Under the pieces are notes generated by a model. That model was not told the DNA's origin and did not search any database. It was given only the letters and a program-made list of their open reading frames with translations. DNA of 44,283 nt from a virus, in IMG/VR virus record IMGVR_UViG_3300035211_000051, positions 1-44,283 of that record; one strand, given 5' to 3'. The position numbers were made by a program, and so were the translations under genes. This document shows, piece after piece, positions 16,263-22,428 of this stretch (position 1 is the stretch's first letter; the number at the start of each line of letters is the position of its first letter).

Positions 16263-16850
16263 ATGCAACAGCGTGACGACAGCAATCGCTTCACGATCGG
16301 AGCGAACAAGTACAAACAAAAACCCGAGCAGCCGGATTACCGGGGCAAGTTGAAGATGGTCCTGACGGCCCAGGAACTCACGGCCCTGATGCACCAGGCG
16401 CACAACATGGGCTATGCGACCGTCGAGAAGCGCCTGTCGGGCTGGACGAAGGTCAACAACCAGGACGGCTCGCAGTTTGTCTCCGGCATGGTGGACGATT
16501 ACCAGGAACGGCAGCAGCAGGACGGCGGCCAGCCGCCCGCCTGGGGCCAGCAACAGCCGCCTCAGCAGCCACCCCAACCGCCGCAACAGCCGCCGGCATG
16601 GGGCCAACAGCAGCCGCCGCAACAGCCGCCTCCCAACAGCCAATGGGGCCAGCCGCAAACGCAACCGCAGCCGCCGCAACAGCCGCCGCAACAGCCGCCG
16701 CAGCCGCCTGCCTGGGGCCAGCCACAGCCGCAAGGCCAGCCGCCCGCACAGCCGGCCGGCGTGCCGCCTGGTTGGAGCCAGCAGCCGCAAGGCTGGCCGC
16801 CTGAGCGGCCGATGAACAGCGGCTCTCTTGAGGACGATATCCCCTACTGA
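16263..16850 (+). CDS. SSB-like protein with long Pro/Gln linker
   Basis: The 195-residue protein has a short N-terminal globular part (residues 1-80, with NKYKQKPEQPDYRGKLKM), a long Pro/Gln/Trp-rich linker (about 85-180, repeated AWGQ and QPPQQPP) and an acidic tip SLEDDIPY. Bacterial SSB proteins end in a DDDIPF-like tip that recruits partners through a flexible linker, so the organisation and position next to ERF support an SSB role. The N-terminal part is shorter than a standard OB fold (about 110 residues), so the DNA-binding fold is uncertain. The linker DNA is a CCGCAACAG-like repeat. Confidence 0.72.
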   Translation: MQQRDDSNRFTIGANKYKQKPEQPDYRGKLKMVLTAQELTALMHQAHNMGYATVEKRLSGWTKVNNQDGSQFVSGMVDDYQERQQQDGGQPPAWGQQQPPQQPPQPPQQPPAWGQQQPPQQPPPNSQWGQPQTQPQPPQQPPQQPPQPPAWGQPQPQGQPPAQPAGVPPGWSQQPQGWPPERPMNSGSLEDDIPY

Positions 16851-16869
16851 CAAAACCGACAAAACTGAC

Positions 16870-16883
16870 GGCCAGGGACGGCC
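16870..16883 (+). repeat. Intercistronic palindrome before 16902
   Basis: GGCCAGGGACGGCC sits 18 bp before the ATG at 16902 and is followed by CTACCTGGAG. The same palindrome and ribosome-binding arrangement recurs on the opposite strand in the 18-22 kb array. The stem is five pairs with one G-T wobble. Confidence 0.7.
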
Positions 16884-16901
16884 GGCTACCTGGAGCTTCC
16901 C

Positions 16902-17231
16902 ATGTACAGAACTACCGACCCGATAACCAGCCGCCTGGCGGCCGAACACCACATTGCCACCAACCTGTCCGAGCGCCGGCTACAGGTGATGATCGTCTTG
17001 ACCGAGAACCCAGGAAGTACGAGCGGCGAGCTTTCGCGCCGGTTCTACGAGAAATACGGTGGCACGTTGCCGATACGCACATGCGTGGAAACCGCGCACA
17101 AGCGCCTGCCAGAGCTGGAGAGCTTGGGCATGTGCGTGCGCGGCGCACCCAGGAAGTGCCTGGATGGGGCTACCATAGCGATAACGTGGTGGCCAATAGG
17201 TGGCGGGTATGAAGAGAAAGAAAAAGGGTAA
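16902..17231 (+). CDS. Winged-helix-like DNA-binding protein (109 aa)
   Basis: ATG 16902 has a TGGAG ribosome-binding site behind a palindrome. The N-terminus MYRTTDPITSRLAAEHH resembles the DP.TS..AA opening of a common small phage protein group. Residues 25-85 have the pattern of a winged helix (ERRLQVMIVLTENPGSTSGE, then an HKRLPELESLGM recognition-helix region) and a beta wing near GATIAITWWP. A role in transcription control is likely but not proved. It ends inside the next frame. Confidence 0.65.
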   Translation: MYRTTDPITSRLAAEHHIATNLSERRLQVMIVLTENPGSTSGELSRRFYEKYGGTLPIRTCVETAHKRLPELESLGMCVRGAPRKCLDGATIAITWWPIGGGYEEKEKG

Positions 17232-17802
17232 CAAGCCCAGGGCGCTTGGCATCGGCGATTGTTACGTGGTGATGGACAAGTTGACCGAAGACGAGCTGGG
17301 GCTGTTGCTTAGCGAGACAGGATCAGCGGACGAAGACCGCGTGAAGTTGCTTCGCAAGATGCAGGAAGAGGTGGTCGATACCGCGATCGGCGTTATGAAA
17401 AAGGAAGGCGTCGAGCTGATGTCGGAGGTCAAGGATGCTACCGGGATAGCGCATCAGCAGGCGCGCGTCATGCAGGCAATACTCGCGCTGGGCTCCGAGC
17501 TTCCCTGGCCGACATTCGACTCCACGATGGACGATCTGTTGCCCGAACACCTGGACTGCGTGGCCCGCCTGGGCGTTGTGGCGCGGCGCTTGTCTCAAGG
17601 CGAGGCAATGACCGAGCGCCAGCAGCGTGAGGTTGGCGATTTATTGGCGAAGGCAATCAGGTATCTGCACCTGGGCTCTTTGGGGCTGGCCGTCATGGGC
17701 TGGGAAGACGCGCAACGCCAGGGCATTGAGAAGGCCGTGGAAAAAACTCGGGCCAGCGTTGAGAGCTGGCTGCACGAAATATCCGGTGGCACGACACACT
17801 GA
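17209..17802 (+). CDS. Hypothetical helical protein (197 aa)
   Basis: I chose ATG 17209, which has AGGTGG at about 8-bp spacing; GTG 17200 is an alternative. The protein starts with a basic patch (MKRKKKGNKPR) and then is mostly helical. It has a segment DRVKLLRKMQEEVVDTAIGV, a possible HTH-like patch (ELMSEVKDATGIAHQQARVM) and a C-terminal amphipathic helix. It overlaps the previous gene by 23 bp. No family was recognised; DNA binding is suggested only by the basic start. Confidence 0.62.
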   Translation: MKRKKKGNKPRALGIGDCYVVMDKLTEDELGLLLSETGSADEDRVKLLRKMQEEVVDTAIGVMKKEGVELMSEVKDATGIAHQQARVMQAILALGSELPWPTFDSTMDDLLPEHLDCVARLGVVARRLSQGEAMTERQQREVGDLLAKAIRYLHLGSLGLAVMGWEDAQRQGIEKAVEKTRASVESWLHEISGGTTH

Positions 17803-18109
17803 CACTGAGGCCGCGCGTTTCTGGCACGAGGCCAGGTATTGGCGCAGCATCGCGCAGTACGATCCTGTCCTGTGGCGATGGCACAAGGAAGGGCTGCGCA
17901 AGCGGCGGGGCGATCAAGGGCTGGCGCTTCTGGTCGAAGAGATGTGCCGGCAGCATTACGCCAACGAGGCCCTGATACCCAGGGAGGAAATGGGGCTGGC
18001 GCTTGTTCGCCCGAAGTTGTTACTGGATGAGATAGGCGGCAGGAAAAAACCCCGGCGCACGGCCGGGGCTGTTGATGAACCTGGCAAGCCAGGCACCGGC
18101 CTGGATTAG
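17786..18109 (+). CDS. Small hypothetical protein, last gene of rightward operon (107 aa)
   Basis: The likely start is GTG 17786, overlapping the previous stop; it lacks a good ribosome-binding site and may rely on coupling. The sequence is protein-like, with aromatic helices (ARFWHEARYWRSIAQYDPVL) and a basic tail (GGRKKPRRTAGAVDEPG). Its stop (18107-18109) overlaps the stop of the convergent leftward gene (18106-18108). The terminator of the leftward operon lies inside its coding end. Function unknown. Confidence 0.55.
   Translation: MARHTDTEAARFWHEARYWRSIAQYDPVLWRWHKEGLRKRRGDQGLALLVEEMCRQHYANEALIPREEMGLALVRPKLLLDEIGGRKKPRRTAGAVDEPGKPGTGLD
18044..18068 (-). terminator. Rho-independent terminator of leftward small-gene array
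   Basis: On the minus strand CCCCGGC (from 18068) pairs with GCCGGGG around a 5-base loop and is followed by six T residues (complement of 18044-18049). It lies 38 bp beyond the stop of the last leftward gene, inside the 3' end of the convergent gene. Confidence 0.85.
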
Positions 18110-18600
18110 TGCCTGGCGCGCTCGTCTTCATCGGCCTGCCAGGTGGCGCGGATATTGGTCATCATCTTCTGCGCGACCGCGTAGGGCTCCCTGTCCTCCG
18201 TCTCCACCAGGTGTCGAACGAAGCTGTAGGACGCATGCAGCGCTTGGATTAGCGCGCGCCCAGGCCGACCGACGCCGAACAGCAGGACTTTCTCCAGTTG
18301 CTCGCGTTCTATTTGCGGGGATTTACTGTCGCCTGCGTTGTCGCAGCCCAGCACCAGGCCGTTACCGTACAGGGGCCAGGGGTGGATACCAGGCAGCGCG
18401 AACCAGCGCGCGCCTTCTGGGTTGTCTTCCGCTTTCAGCGCGCCTTCGTCGTCTATGTATATGCCGTCACCATTACCGCCCGGCAAGTGCGCAACGTCGA
18501 ACGTCTCGCATCCCACCTGGCGATAAATATCGGCGGTCGTGTCGTCGTGTTCTACGGTTGTCACCGTCCACTCGGCCGGGTTGATCAGGTATGCCTTCAT
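18106..18600 (-). CDS. DUF3846-like small protein (164 aa)
   Basis: It is the last gene of the leftward array, with GGACTGACCG before ATG. The N-terminal 85 residues (MKAYLINPAEWTVTTVEHDD, then DGIYIDDEGALK, then GNGLVLGCD) follow the pattern of DUF3846 proteins: an ID/NP strand, a variable charged middle, a short hairpin with an acidic residue, and a final G.VLG strand. The C-terminal half is helical (REQLEKVLLFGVGRPG, ALIQALHASYSFVRHLVETE) and may be an extra domain. The biochemical function of DUF3846 is not known to me. Confidence 0.68.
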   Translation of the reverse strand: MKAYLINPAEWTVTTVEHDDTTADIYRQVGCETFDVAHLPGGNGDGIYIDDEGALKAEDNPEGARWFALPGIHPWPLYGNGLVLGCDNAGDSKSPQIEREQLEKVLLFGVGRPGRALIQALHASYSFVRHLVETEDREPYAVAQKMMTNIRATWQADEDERARH

Positions 18601-18755
18601 CGGTCAGTCCTCCACAGTCGATTACGGGGCTGGCGCTTGCGCGCAGCCAGGAAGCGGCGGGCGGCCATGCTCAGCAGCTCGGCCACCAGCAGCAGCGCGG
18701 CGATCCCGCCCGCCGCCAATATCACCAGGAAAAGCTCGTCTAGGGTTTCGGTCAT
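18597..18755 (-). CDS. 52-aa single-pass membrane protein
   Basis: The start has GAGGGAG upstream and the stop overlaps the following ATG (ATGA). The acidic N-terminus (MTETLDELF) leads into one long hydrophobic helix (residues 9-29, FLVILAAGGIAALLLVAELL) and a very basic C-terminus (RRFLAARKRQPRNRLWRTDR). This charge pattern predicts N-out, C-in topology. It is a possible holin-like or host-membrane-targeting protein, since no other holin was found, but its place in the accessory array away from the endolysin argues for caution. Confidence 0.6.
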   Translation of the reverse strand: MTETLDELFLVILAAGGIAALLLVAELLSMAARRFLAARKRQPRNRLWRTDR

Positions 18756-18837
18756 GGCTCCCTCTCGTTGTCAGTTGTGGCGCTAGGTGCGCGCCGCGAT
18801 AGCCTGGGCCCGCCAGGCCATCGCGCTGCGTACCACT

Positions 18838-18857
18838 GGCGGCCATCCCTGGCCGCC
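18838..18857 (-). repeat. Intercistronic palindrome (extended form)
   Basis: GGCGGCCA and TGGCCGCC form an 8-bp perfect stem around TCCC. It lies in the 109-bp gap between the genes ending at 18865 and starting at 18755, farther (about 83 bp) from the next start than the other copies. Confidence 0.7.
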
Positions 18858-18864
18858 GCCTGTG

Positions 18865-19101
18865 TTACTCGTCGTCGGGCGCTGGTACATAGAGCCAACA
18901 TTGAACCCAATAGCCAGAATCGGATTCTGATACCAGCGCGTCCGTGTCTACTTCCACCTCATCATCCGCGTCGAGCCACGACGCGATTCGGTCGGCGGCA
19001 GCCCATACTTGTTCAGAGCTGGCAAACTCAAATTGACGCGCAAGCGCGCGCGCTTCGTCGGTCCCGAGTTCAGTCAGGAATTTGTGAACCTCTCTCAACA
19101 T
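18865..19101 (-). CDS. Small acidic hypothetical protein (78 aa)
   Basis: The ATG is preceded on the minus strand by CTGGGAG and, farther up, by a 9-bp hairpin (19121-19145). The N-terminal helix (MLREVHKFLTELGTDEARAL) and a central helix rich in Ala/Trp (EQVWAAADRIASWLDADD) are followed by a short beta-like end (SGYWVQCWLYVPAPDDE). The product is strongly acidic, as several phage host-takeover or DNA-mimic proteins are. No family was recognised, and mimicry is only a thought from charge. Confidence 0.62.
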   Translation of the reverse strand: MLREVHKFLTELGTDEARALARQFEFASSEQVWAAADRIASWLDADDEVEVDTDALVSESDSGYWVQCWLYVPAPDDE

Positions 19102-19120
19102 TGTCGTCTCCCAGGTAGTG

Positions 19121-19145
19121 CCGGCCAGGGGGTAAGCCTGGCCGG
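19121..19145 (-). repeat. Strong intercistronic hairpin
   Basis: CCGGCCAGG (19121-19129) and CCTGGCCGG (19137-19145) form a 9-bp perfect stem with a 7-base loop, 20 bp before the start codon at 19101 on the minus strand. It has no T tract, so it is not an intrinsic terminator. It occupies the same place as the shorter palindromes in this array. Confidence 0.75.
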
Positions 19146-19152
19146 GGCTGTG

Positions 19153-19512
19153 TTAGCCCGTCAGCGTGTTGCGCACGGGCATTGCGTCTTCAATGAAGTC
19201 CTCGGCGATGCTGCGCCACTCCACGCGGTCGAGCGTGGCATTGATCATATCGGCGAACATGCCGGCCTCGCCTAGCGTTTCTTCGGCCATCTCCTGGAAC
19301 GTTTCTTTCATGGCGTCGGCCAGTTGGTTCTGCATTCGATACCAGGTGCGGTCATCGATCGCAGCGCTGTTCGTTTCGTCCAGGTTTTCGCCTTCAACGA
19401 TTTCCTCGGCCTGTTCCTGCCAATATTCTGCATCGCCTTCGCTGTTGCGAATCCACAAGTTGACAAGCCAGGTGTCGTAATTGGGCCAGCCGTTGTACGT
19501 TTCATCGGTCAT
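19153..19512 (-). CDS. YNGWxNYxTW-type small phage protein (119 aa)
   Basis: The start was set at the ATG in the ATGA overlap with the upstream 48-codon gene. The N-terminus MTDETYNGWPNYDTWLVNLW carries the NGW-NY-TW-V-LW signature of a widely distributed small phage and plasmid family of unknown function. The remainder is acidic and helical (EYWQEQAEEIVEGENLDETN, and later MKETFQEMAEETLGEAGMFAD). Length is typical of such proteins. I give no database number because I cannot verify one. Confidence 0.7.
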   Translation of the reverse strand: MTDETYNGWPNYDTWLVNLWIRNSEGDAEYWQEQAEEIVEGENLDETNSAAIDDRTWYRMQNQLADAMKETFQEMAEETLGEAGMFADMINATLDRVEWRSIAEDFIEDAMPVRNTLTG

Positions 19513-19655
19513 CGGTTTTTCTCCAGGTAGTAAAGGACAATCACTCCGGGCTGCGCGTTCGCATGCTGGCGTAAGCATCGCGCCAGCCTGGCATGCGTCC
19601 AGCCCTTGAAGGTTTCGGCGTTCGTGGCCGTGACAATTGTCACCGTGTACGTCAT
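19509..19655 (-). CDS. Very small protein (48 aa)
   Basis: The minus-strand frame runs from ATG at 19655 with GGAGAACGACCG upstream to a TGA that overlaps the next gene start. The product has a beta-rich N-terminus (MTYTVTIVTATNAETF) and a basic middle (GWTHARLARCLRQHANAQ), ending with VIVLYYLEKNR. Its leader and palindrome match the neighbouring genes, which supports it despite the length. The last codons contain the ribosome-binding site of the following gene. Function unknown. Confidence 0.6.
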   Translation of the reverse strand: MTYTVTIVTATNAETFKGWTHARLARCLRQHANAQPGVIVLYYLEKNR

Positions 19656-19674
19656 CGGTCGTTCTCCAGGTGTC

Positions 19675-19688
19675 GGCCATCCCTGGCC
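19675..19688 (-). repeat. Intercistronic palindrome before 19655
   Basis: GGCCATCCCTGGCC gives a 5-bp stem with loop TCCC. It lies 19 bp upstream of the start at 19655, immediately before the CTGGAGA ribosome-binding site on the minus strand. Confidence 0.7.
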
Positions 19689-19701
19689 TGTTGGTAGTCC
19701 G

Positions 19702-20004
19702 TCAAGCGTTCGCCAGCGCCCAGGCGCGGCGCATGTAGCGCAGCGCGCGGTCGTCGTCGGGGTGATAACTGCGCGATTCGTAGCCGCCCGTGAAGGGGTT
19801 CTGGTCGTCGTACACCGTCCACCAGGTGGCCGCCTGGGGCTCGCTACAATTCGGTTCGGTTCCTTGCAGCATGTCCACCAGCTCGCGAAAGTCGGCCTCG
19901 AGTGGCATCGCCGGGTCGTGCGTGAATCCGCGCTCGTCGGCCTCGCCGTGTTCGGCGGACTCAGGGGTTACGATTTCGTAGGTTTCAGCGTAGAAAACAG
20001 GCAT
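19702..20004 (-). CDS. Small hypothetical protein (100 aa)
   Basis: A CTGGAGG ribosome-binding site precedes ATG 20004. The protein begins with a beta strand (MPVFYAETYEIVTPES), then an acidic region with a helix (LEADFRELVDMLQGTE). The second half is aromatic (AATWWTVYDDQNPFTGGYES), ending with a helix RALRYMRRAWALANA. It could be a compact alpha/beta domain. No family assigned; it lies within the leftward accessory array. Confidence 0.62.
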   Translation of the reverse strand: MPVFYAETYEIVTPESAEHGEADERGFTHDPAMPLEADFRELVDMLQGTEPNCSEPQAATWWTVYDDQNPFTGGYESRSYHPDDDRALRYMRRAWALANA

Positions 20005-20028
20005 TGTCTGGCCCTCCAGGTTGTGTGG

Positions 20029-20328
20029 TCAGTCGGTAGTCGCCGGCACGAATTCGTCCGCGTAGGCGGACGGGATGCGCTCGCCGGTATGGGCGCAGCG
20101 TAGGTCCGAGTCTTCCCAATTGATGGCGACGCCGACAACGCGCCAGCCATCGCGGAGCCCGTGTTCTATCGCGCGCTCTATGGCCTCGGTAACGTCGGGC
20201 TCATCAAGCGCTTCGAACGATAGCGCTTCGCCTTCATCGGTCAGGAAAAACAGCGGATAGCCGCCTGGCCAGGCGTAGGGCCCATACTGCACGGCACCGC
20301 GAAATTGCTGCACTGTTCTGATTTCCAT
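20029..20328 (-). CDS. Small hypothetical protein (99 aa)
   Basis: GGGAGG lies just before ATG 20328. Residues 1-35 (MEIRTVQQFRGAVQYGPYAW, PLFFLTDEGEALSF) look like a strand-turn-strand unit. Residues 45-60 form a helix (VTEAIERAIEHGLRDG), and WRVVGVAINWED is a core strand. A Cys-His pair (RCAHTGERIPSAY) near the end resembles the CxxTGE-IPSAYA end of other small phage proteins. Function unknown. Confidence 0.63.
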   Translation of the reverse strand: MEIRTVQQFRGAVQYGPYAWPGGYPLFFLTDEGEALSFEALDEPDVTEAIERAIEHGLRDGWRVVGVAINWEDSDLRCAHTGERIPSAYADEFVPATTD

Positions 20329-20339
20329 GTCGCCCTCCC

Positions 20340-20609
20340 TTAGTCGCCGAATACTCGGTTCAGCAAGATTTGAAGCATTGCCTGCGGCTCACTGTCGGCC
20401 GCGCCGTAGCGGGCGTGCTTGGTCATGACGTTCTGCATCAGAATCTCAACGTCTCCGCGCGGAAAGCCGCTGTTCACCAGGTGCACAAAGCGCTCGTTCA
20501 TTGCCTTCGCGGCGATATCGGAGCCTTCGGGGTAGCGGTTCGTGTACAAGTCCCACTCCTCCGCGCTAACGTCCAGGTGCTTGATCCTTTTTTCCAGTTC
20601 AACTTTCAT
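20340..20609 (-). CDS. Small helical hypothetical protein (89 aa)
   Basis: The start at 20609 follows GGAGACAGACCG and a palindrome; the longer upstream frame has no such site. The protein is helical and charged, beginning MKVELEKRIKHLDVSAEEWD, with a central NERFVHLVNSGFPRGDVEIL and an end QAMLQILLNRVFGD. No motif suggests an activity. It shares its leader with most genes of the array. Confidence 0.62.
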   Translation of the reverse strand: MKVELEKRIKHLDVSAEEWDLYTNRYPEGSDIAAKAMNERFVHLVNSGFPRGDVEILMQNVMTKHARYGAADSEPQAMLQILLNRVFGD

Positions 20610-20628
20610 CGGTCTGTCTCCAATAGTC

Positions 20629-20642
20629 GGCCGTCCCTGGCC
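20629..20642 (-). repeat. Intercistronic palindrome before 20609
   Basis: GGCCGTCCCTGGCC, the variant with a wobble closing pair, lies 19 bp upstream of the start at 20609 on the minus strand and next to its ribosome-binding site. Confidence 0.7.
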
Positions 20643-20650
20643 AGGTAGTG

Positions 20651-20887
20651 TCATGCCATCCGGTACTTGGCCGGCACGCCAGCGGCGCGTTGGCACTGGT
20701 TCCAGGTGGCGTTAGCGCGGAACCGCGCGATGCGGGCCGCCTTGTCGGCGTGCGTTGCCGGAACGCCAAGCTCATACGCGGCATCCAGCGCGGCTTCGCG
20801 CTCATCGCCGCAGAAATCCCTGGCGTTCAGGATTGCGTCGGCGATCAGCTCCAGCGTTTCGTCGGGGATGTAGTAATCGGTCGTCAT
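20651..20887 (-). CDS. Small hypothetical protein (78 aa)
   Basis: ATG 20887 has the standard GGAGACTGACCG leader of this array. The protein is helical: PDETLELIADAILNARDF, then EREAALDAAYELGVPATHAD, then a basic end RIARFRANATWNQCQRAAGV. The middle could form a helix-turn-helix-like unit, but spacing is not convincing. No function assigned. Confidence 0.62.
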   Translation of the reverse strand: MTTDYYIPDETLELIADAILNARDFCGDEREAALDAAYELGVPATHADKAARIARFRANATWNQCQRAAGVPAKYRMA

Positions 20888-20902
20888 CGGTCAGTCTCCA
20901 GG

Positions 20903-21238
20903 TTAGGCGGCCAGGTCGCGCTTGCGCGTAACGTCAATCGCGCTGTAGTCCAGGCGCGCGCCGATACTCTCGGCCGCGAGCCTTGGGTGCGTCTCGCGCA
21001 TGTCTGCCACGGTGTCGGCGTCCTGGCCGGCGGCGGCGAGCGCGCCGGCATCAACTAGGTCGTGCCAGGCCGTGATTAGATACTGGCTGTCGTACCCGTA
21101 GCTGAACGGAACGCGGCCGTCGATCACGCTGCCGTCGTTGTGGATCACGCGCCAGGCGGCCGAGTGGTACGTGTTGCCGTAGGTGCGCTGACGCCAGCGG
21201 CGGCCGGTGATTTCGATCAATACGATTTGCTTGGTCAT
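20903..21238 (-). CDS. Small hypothetical protein (111 aa)
   Basis: The start at 21238 is chosen because it carries the GGAGACTTACCG leader; the longer frame begins inside the upstream palindrome. The first 60 residues are beta-rich (MTKQIVLIEITGRRWRQRTY, AAWRVIHNDGSVIDGRVPFS), and the rest is helical (YLITAWHDLVDAGALAAAGQ). The end RLDYSAIDVTRKRDLAA is basic. A small RNA- or DNA-binding beta domain is conceivable; the family is not recognised. Confidence 0.62.
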   Translation of the reverse strand: MTKQIVLIEITGRRWRQRTYGNTYHSAAWRVIHNDGSVIDGRVPFSYGYDSQYLITAWHDLVDAGALAAAGQDADTVADMRETHPRLAAESIGARLDYSAIDVTRKRDLAA

Positions 21239-21259
21239 CGGTAAGTCTCCAGGGTTGGC

Positions 21260-21273
21260 GGCCATCCCTGGCC
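21260..21273 (-). repeat. Intercistronic palindrome before 21238
   Basis: GGCCATCCCTGGCC lies 21 bp before the start at 21238 on the minus strand, between the upstream stop (21284) and the ribosome-binding site. It is identical to the copy at 19675. Confidence 0.72.
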
Positions 21274-21283
21274 AGGTAGTCGG

Positions 21284-21472
21284 TTATTCGCCGGCAAGCT
21301 CCAGGTATTCGGCGTAGCTCTCAAGCTCTGTTACCAGGCCGTCGAAGTCCTCGGTTGGCCCCAGCAAGTCGGCCAGCATGCGCACGGCCTCCAGCTCCAG
21401 GCCGAATTCGTCGGCCAGGCTGGCCAGGTAGTCGGCGCGATGGTCGTAGCCCTGTTCGGTGTAGATGCTCAT
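21284..21472 (-). CDS. Small acidic protein (62 aa)
   Basis: It starts 3 bp after the stop of the gene above, with GGACTGACTG upstream. The product is acidic and helical (YLASLADEFGLELEAVRMLA, DFDGLVTELESYAEYLELAG), with no strongly basic region. It may be an interaction or inhibitor peptide of the accessory array; nothing in the sequence identifies its target. Confidence 0.6.
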   Translation of the reverse strand: MSIYTEQGYDHRADYLASLADEFGLELEAVRMLADLLGPTEDFDGLVTELESYAEYLELAGE

Positions 21473-21475
21473 CAG

Positions 21476-21742
21476 TCAGTCCTCGGTGGTTAATTTGCAG
21501 TCGCAGTCAGGCGCGCATTGCTCCAGGCCGTCGGCCATGCACTCCAGCATTGCCTCGTACACTTGCGGGCGGGTCCAGCCGCAACCTGGCCAGAATCCCC
21601 AGTCGGCGTAGTGCATCCCCCAGACACCGGCCTTGAAGTGCCAGCCCTCCGGGGCGTAGATGGCTGCGTTGTCGGGCGCGTCGTCGAATTCGACGCCAAG
21701 CGCTTTGCAGCGGCGGCGGACGTTCGCCTTCGTCGGTTTCAT
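21476..21742 (-). CDS. Small Cys/Trp-containing protein (88 aa)
   Basis: The leader GGAGACAGACCG and palindrome precede ATG 21742. The N-terminus is basic (MKPTKANVRRRCKALGVEFD). The middle is aromatic (GWHFKAGVWGMHYADWGFWP), and the end has several cysteines (AMLECMADGLEQCAPDCDCK) that may bind a metal. It is compact and unlike its neighbours. No family recognised. Confidence 0.63.
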   Translation of the reverse strand: MKPTKANVRRRCKALGVEFDDAPDNAAIYAPEGWHFKAGVWGMHYADWGFWPGCGWTRPQVYEAMLECMADGLEQCAPDCDCKLTTED

Positions 21743-21763
21743 CGGTCTGTCTCCAGGTTGGCG

Positions 21764-21779
21764 GGCCGTCCCTGGCCCT
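21764..21779 (-). repeat. Intercistronic palindrome before 21742
   Basis: GGGCCGTCCCTGGCCC extends the common palindrome to six stem pairs including a wobble. It lies 22 bp upstream of the start at 21742 on the minus strand. Confidence 0.7.
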
Positions 21780-21787
21780 GTGGTTCG

Positions 21788-21970
21788 TCAGTCCTCGGTC
21801 CTGTGCATCGTCACAAGCGCAAAGTCGGGCACGTAGTAGCTGCGATACGTGGCCTCGCCGCGGTAAAAGCGGCTGACGGCCAGGGCCTCGCGCTTGTTGT
21901 AACTACGGTGCAAAACCTCGGTTTCGCCCGTGTACGGGTTCTCGCGTGTCACTTCGTGGACGGTTCTCAT
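21788..21970 (-). CDS. Small basic protein (60 aa)
   Basis: The start at 21970 has GGGGACAGACCG; the longer frame upstream is antisense-like and lacks a site. The product has a TRENPYTGETEVLHRSYNKR segment typical of short beta hairpins, then a helix (EALAVSRFYRGEATY) and a beta end (YVPDFALVTMHRTED). No function recognised. Confidence 0.62.
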   Translation of the reverse strand: MRTVHEVTRENPYTGETEVLHRSYNKREALAVSRFYRGEATYRSYYVPDFALVTMHRTED

Positions 21971-21986
21971 CGGTCTGTCCCCAGGT

Positions 21987-22253
21987 TCAGGCGGCTTTCG
22001 CCGGCAAGTGGTAAGCGCGGCGCTGGCGTTCCATCGCCAGCTCGCGCACGGTGCGCGCTGCGTCCAGCAGCTCGGCGCGCTCGGCCTCCGGGAGCCCGCG
22101 CGTGTAGCAGACGAGGGCCCAGATGCCATCGGCCTGTTCAGTGATCCCGCGCCAGGCGAAAACGGCCATCTTGCTGTCACCCTCGGCTTCGAATGCGTTG
22201 GCGGTGCGCCAGGAAATCCACAGCGCCTTGGCGATTGTCTCGGTCGTGATCAT
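21987..22253 (-). CDS. First gene of leftward array (88 aa)
   Basis: ATG 22253 follows CTGGAGAGCTGACC. It is the promoter-proximal gene of the fourteen-gene leftward operon. The protein is helical (TETIAKALWISWRTANAFEA), with a Trp-rich core (AVFAWRGITEQADGIWALVC) and a long charged helix (EAERAELLDAARTVRELAME) before a basic end. The first position in an operon often holds the gene needed earliest, but I recognise no family. Confidence 0.63.
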   Translation of the reverse strand: MITTETIAKALWISWRTANAFEAEGDSKMAVFAWRGITEQADGIWALVCYTRGLPEAERAELLDAARTVRELAMERQRRAYHLPAKAA

Positions 22254-22301
22254 GGTCAGCTCTCCAGGTTGTCGGTTAGCGGGCACGGGGGCCCTGGAGG
22301 A

Positions 22302-22329
22302 AGAATAGCACAGCGGGTCACAGCCAAAG
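22302..22329 (-). promoter_or_regulatory. Leftward promoter sharing TGTGACCCGCTG motif
   Basis: On the minus strand TTTGGC is followed directly by TGTGACCCGCTG (complement of 22311-22322) and then TATTCT (complement of 22302-22307). The same 12 bases stand between TTTGCA and TATACT in front of the HTH gene at 11974. It is about 50 bp from the first gene of the leftward array, so it is the probable promoter of that operon. The rest of the 22254-22428 gap shows no clear rightward promoter. Confidence 0.62.
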
Positions 22330-22428
22330 GCTCGCCAGGCGGTTAATTCGGGCCCGTTGCATTGGATGCTTCTATCGCCTCGGGTGGTGGTATAGGCTGC
22401 CGTCTATACATTGCGGCAGGGGGTGCGT

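Noticed and set aside
16540-16800. Short regular repeats that could suggest a CRISPR array
   Set aside because: The repeats are CCGCAACAG-type coding repeats for a Pro/Gln linker, without unique spacers of equal length.
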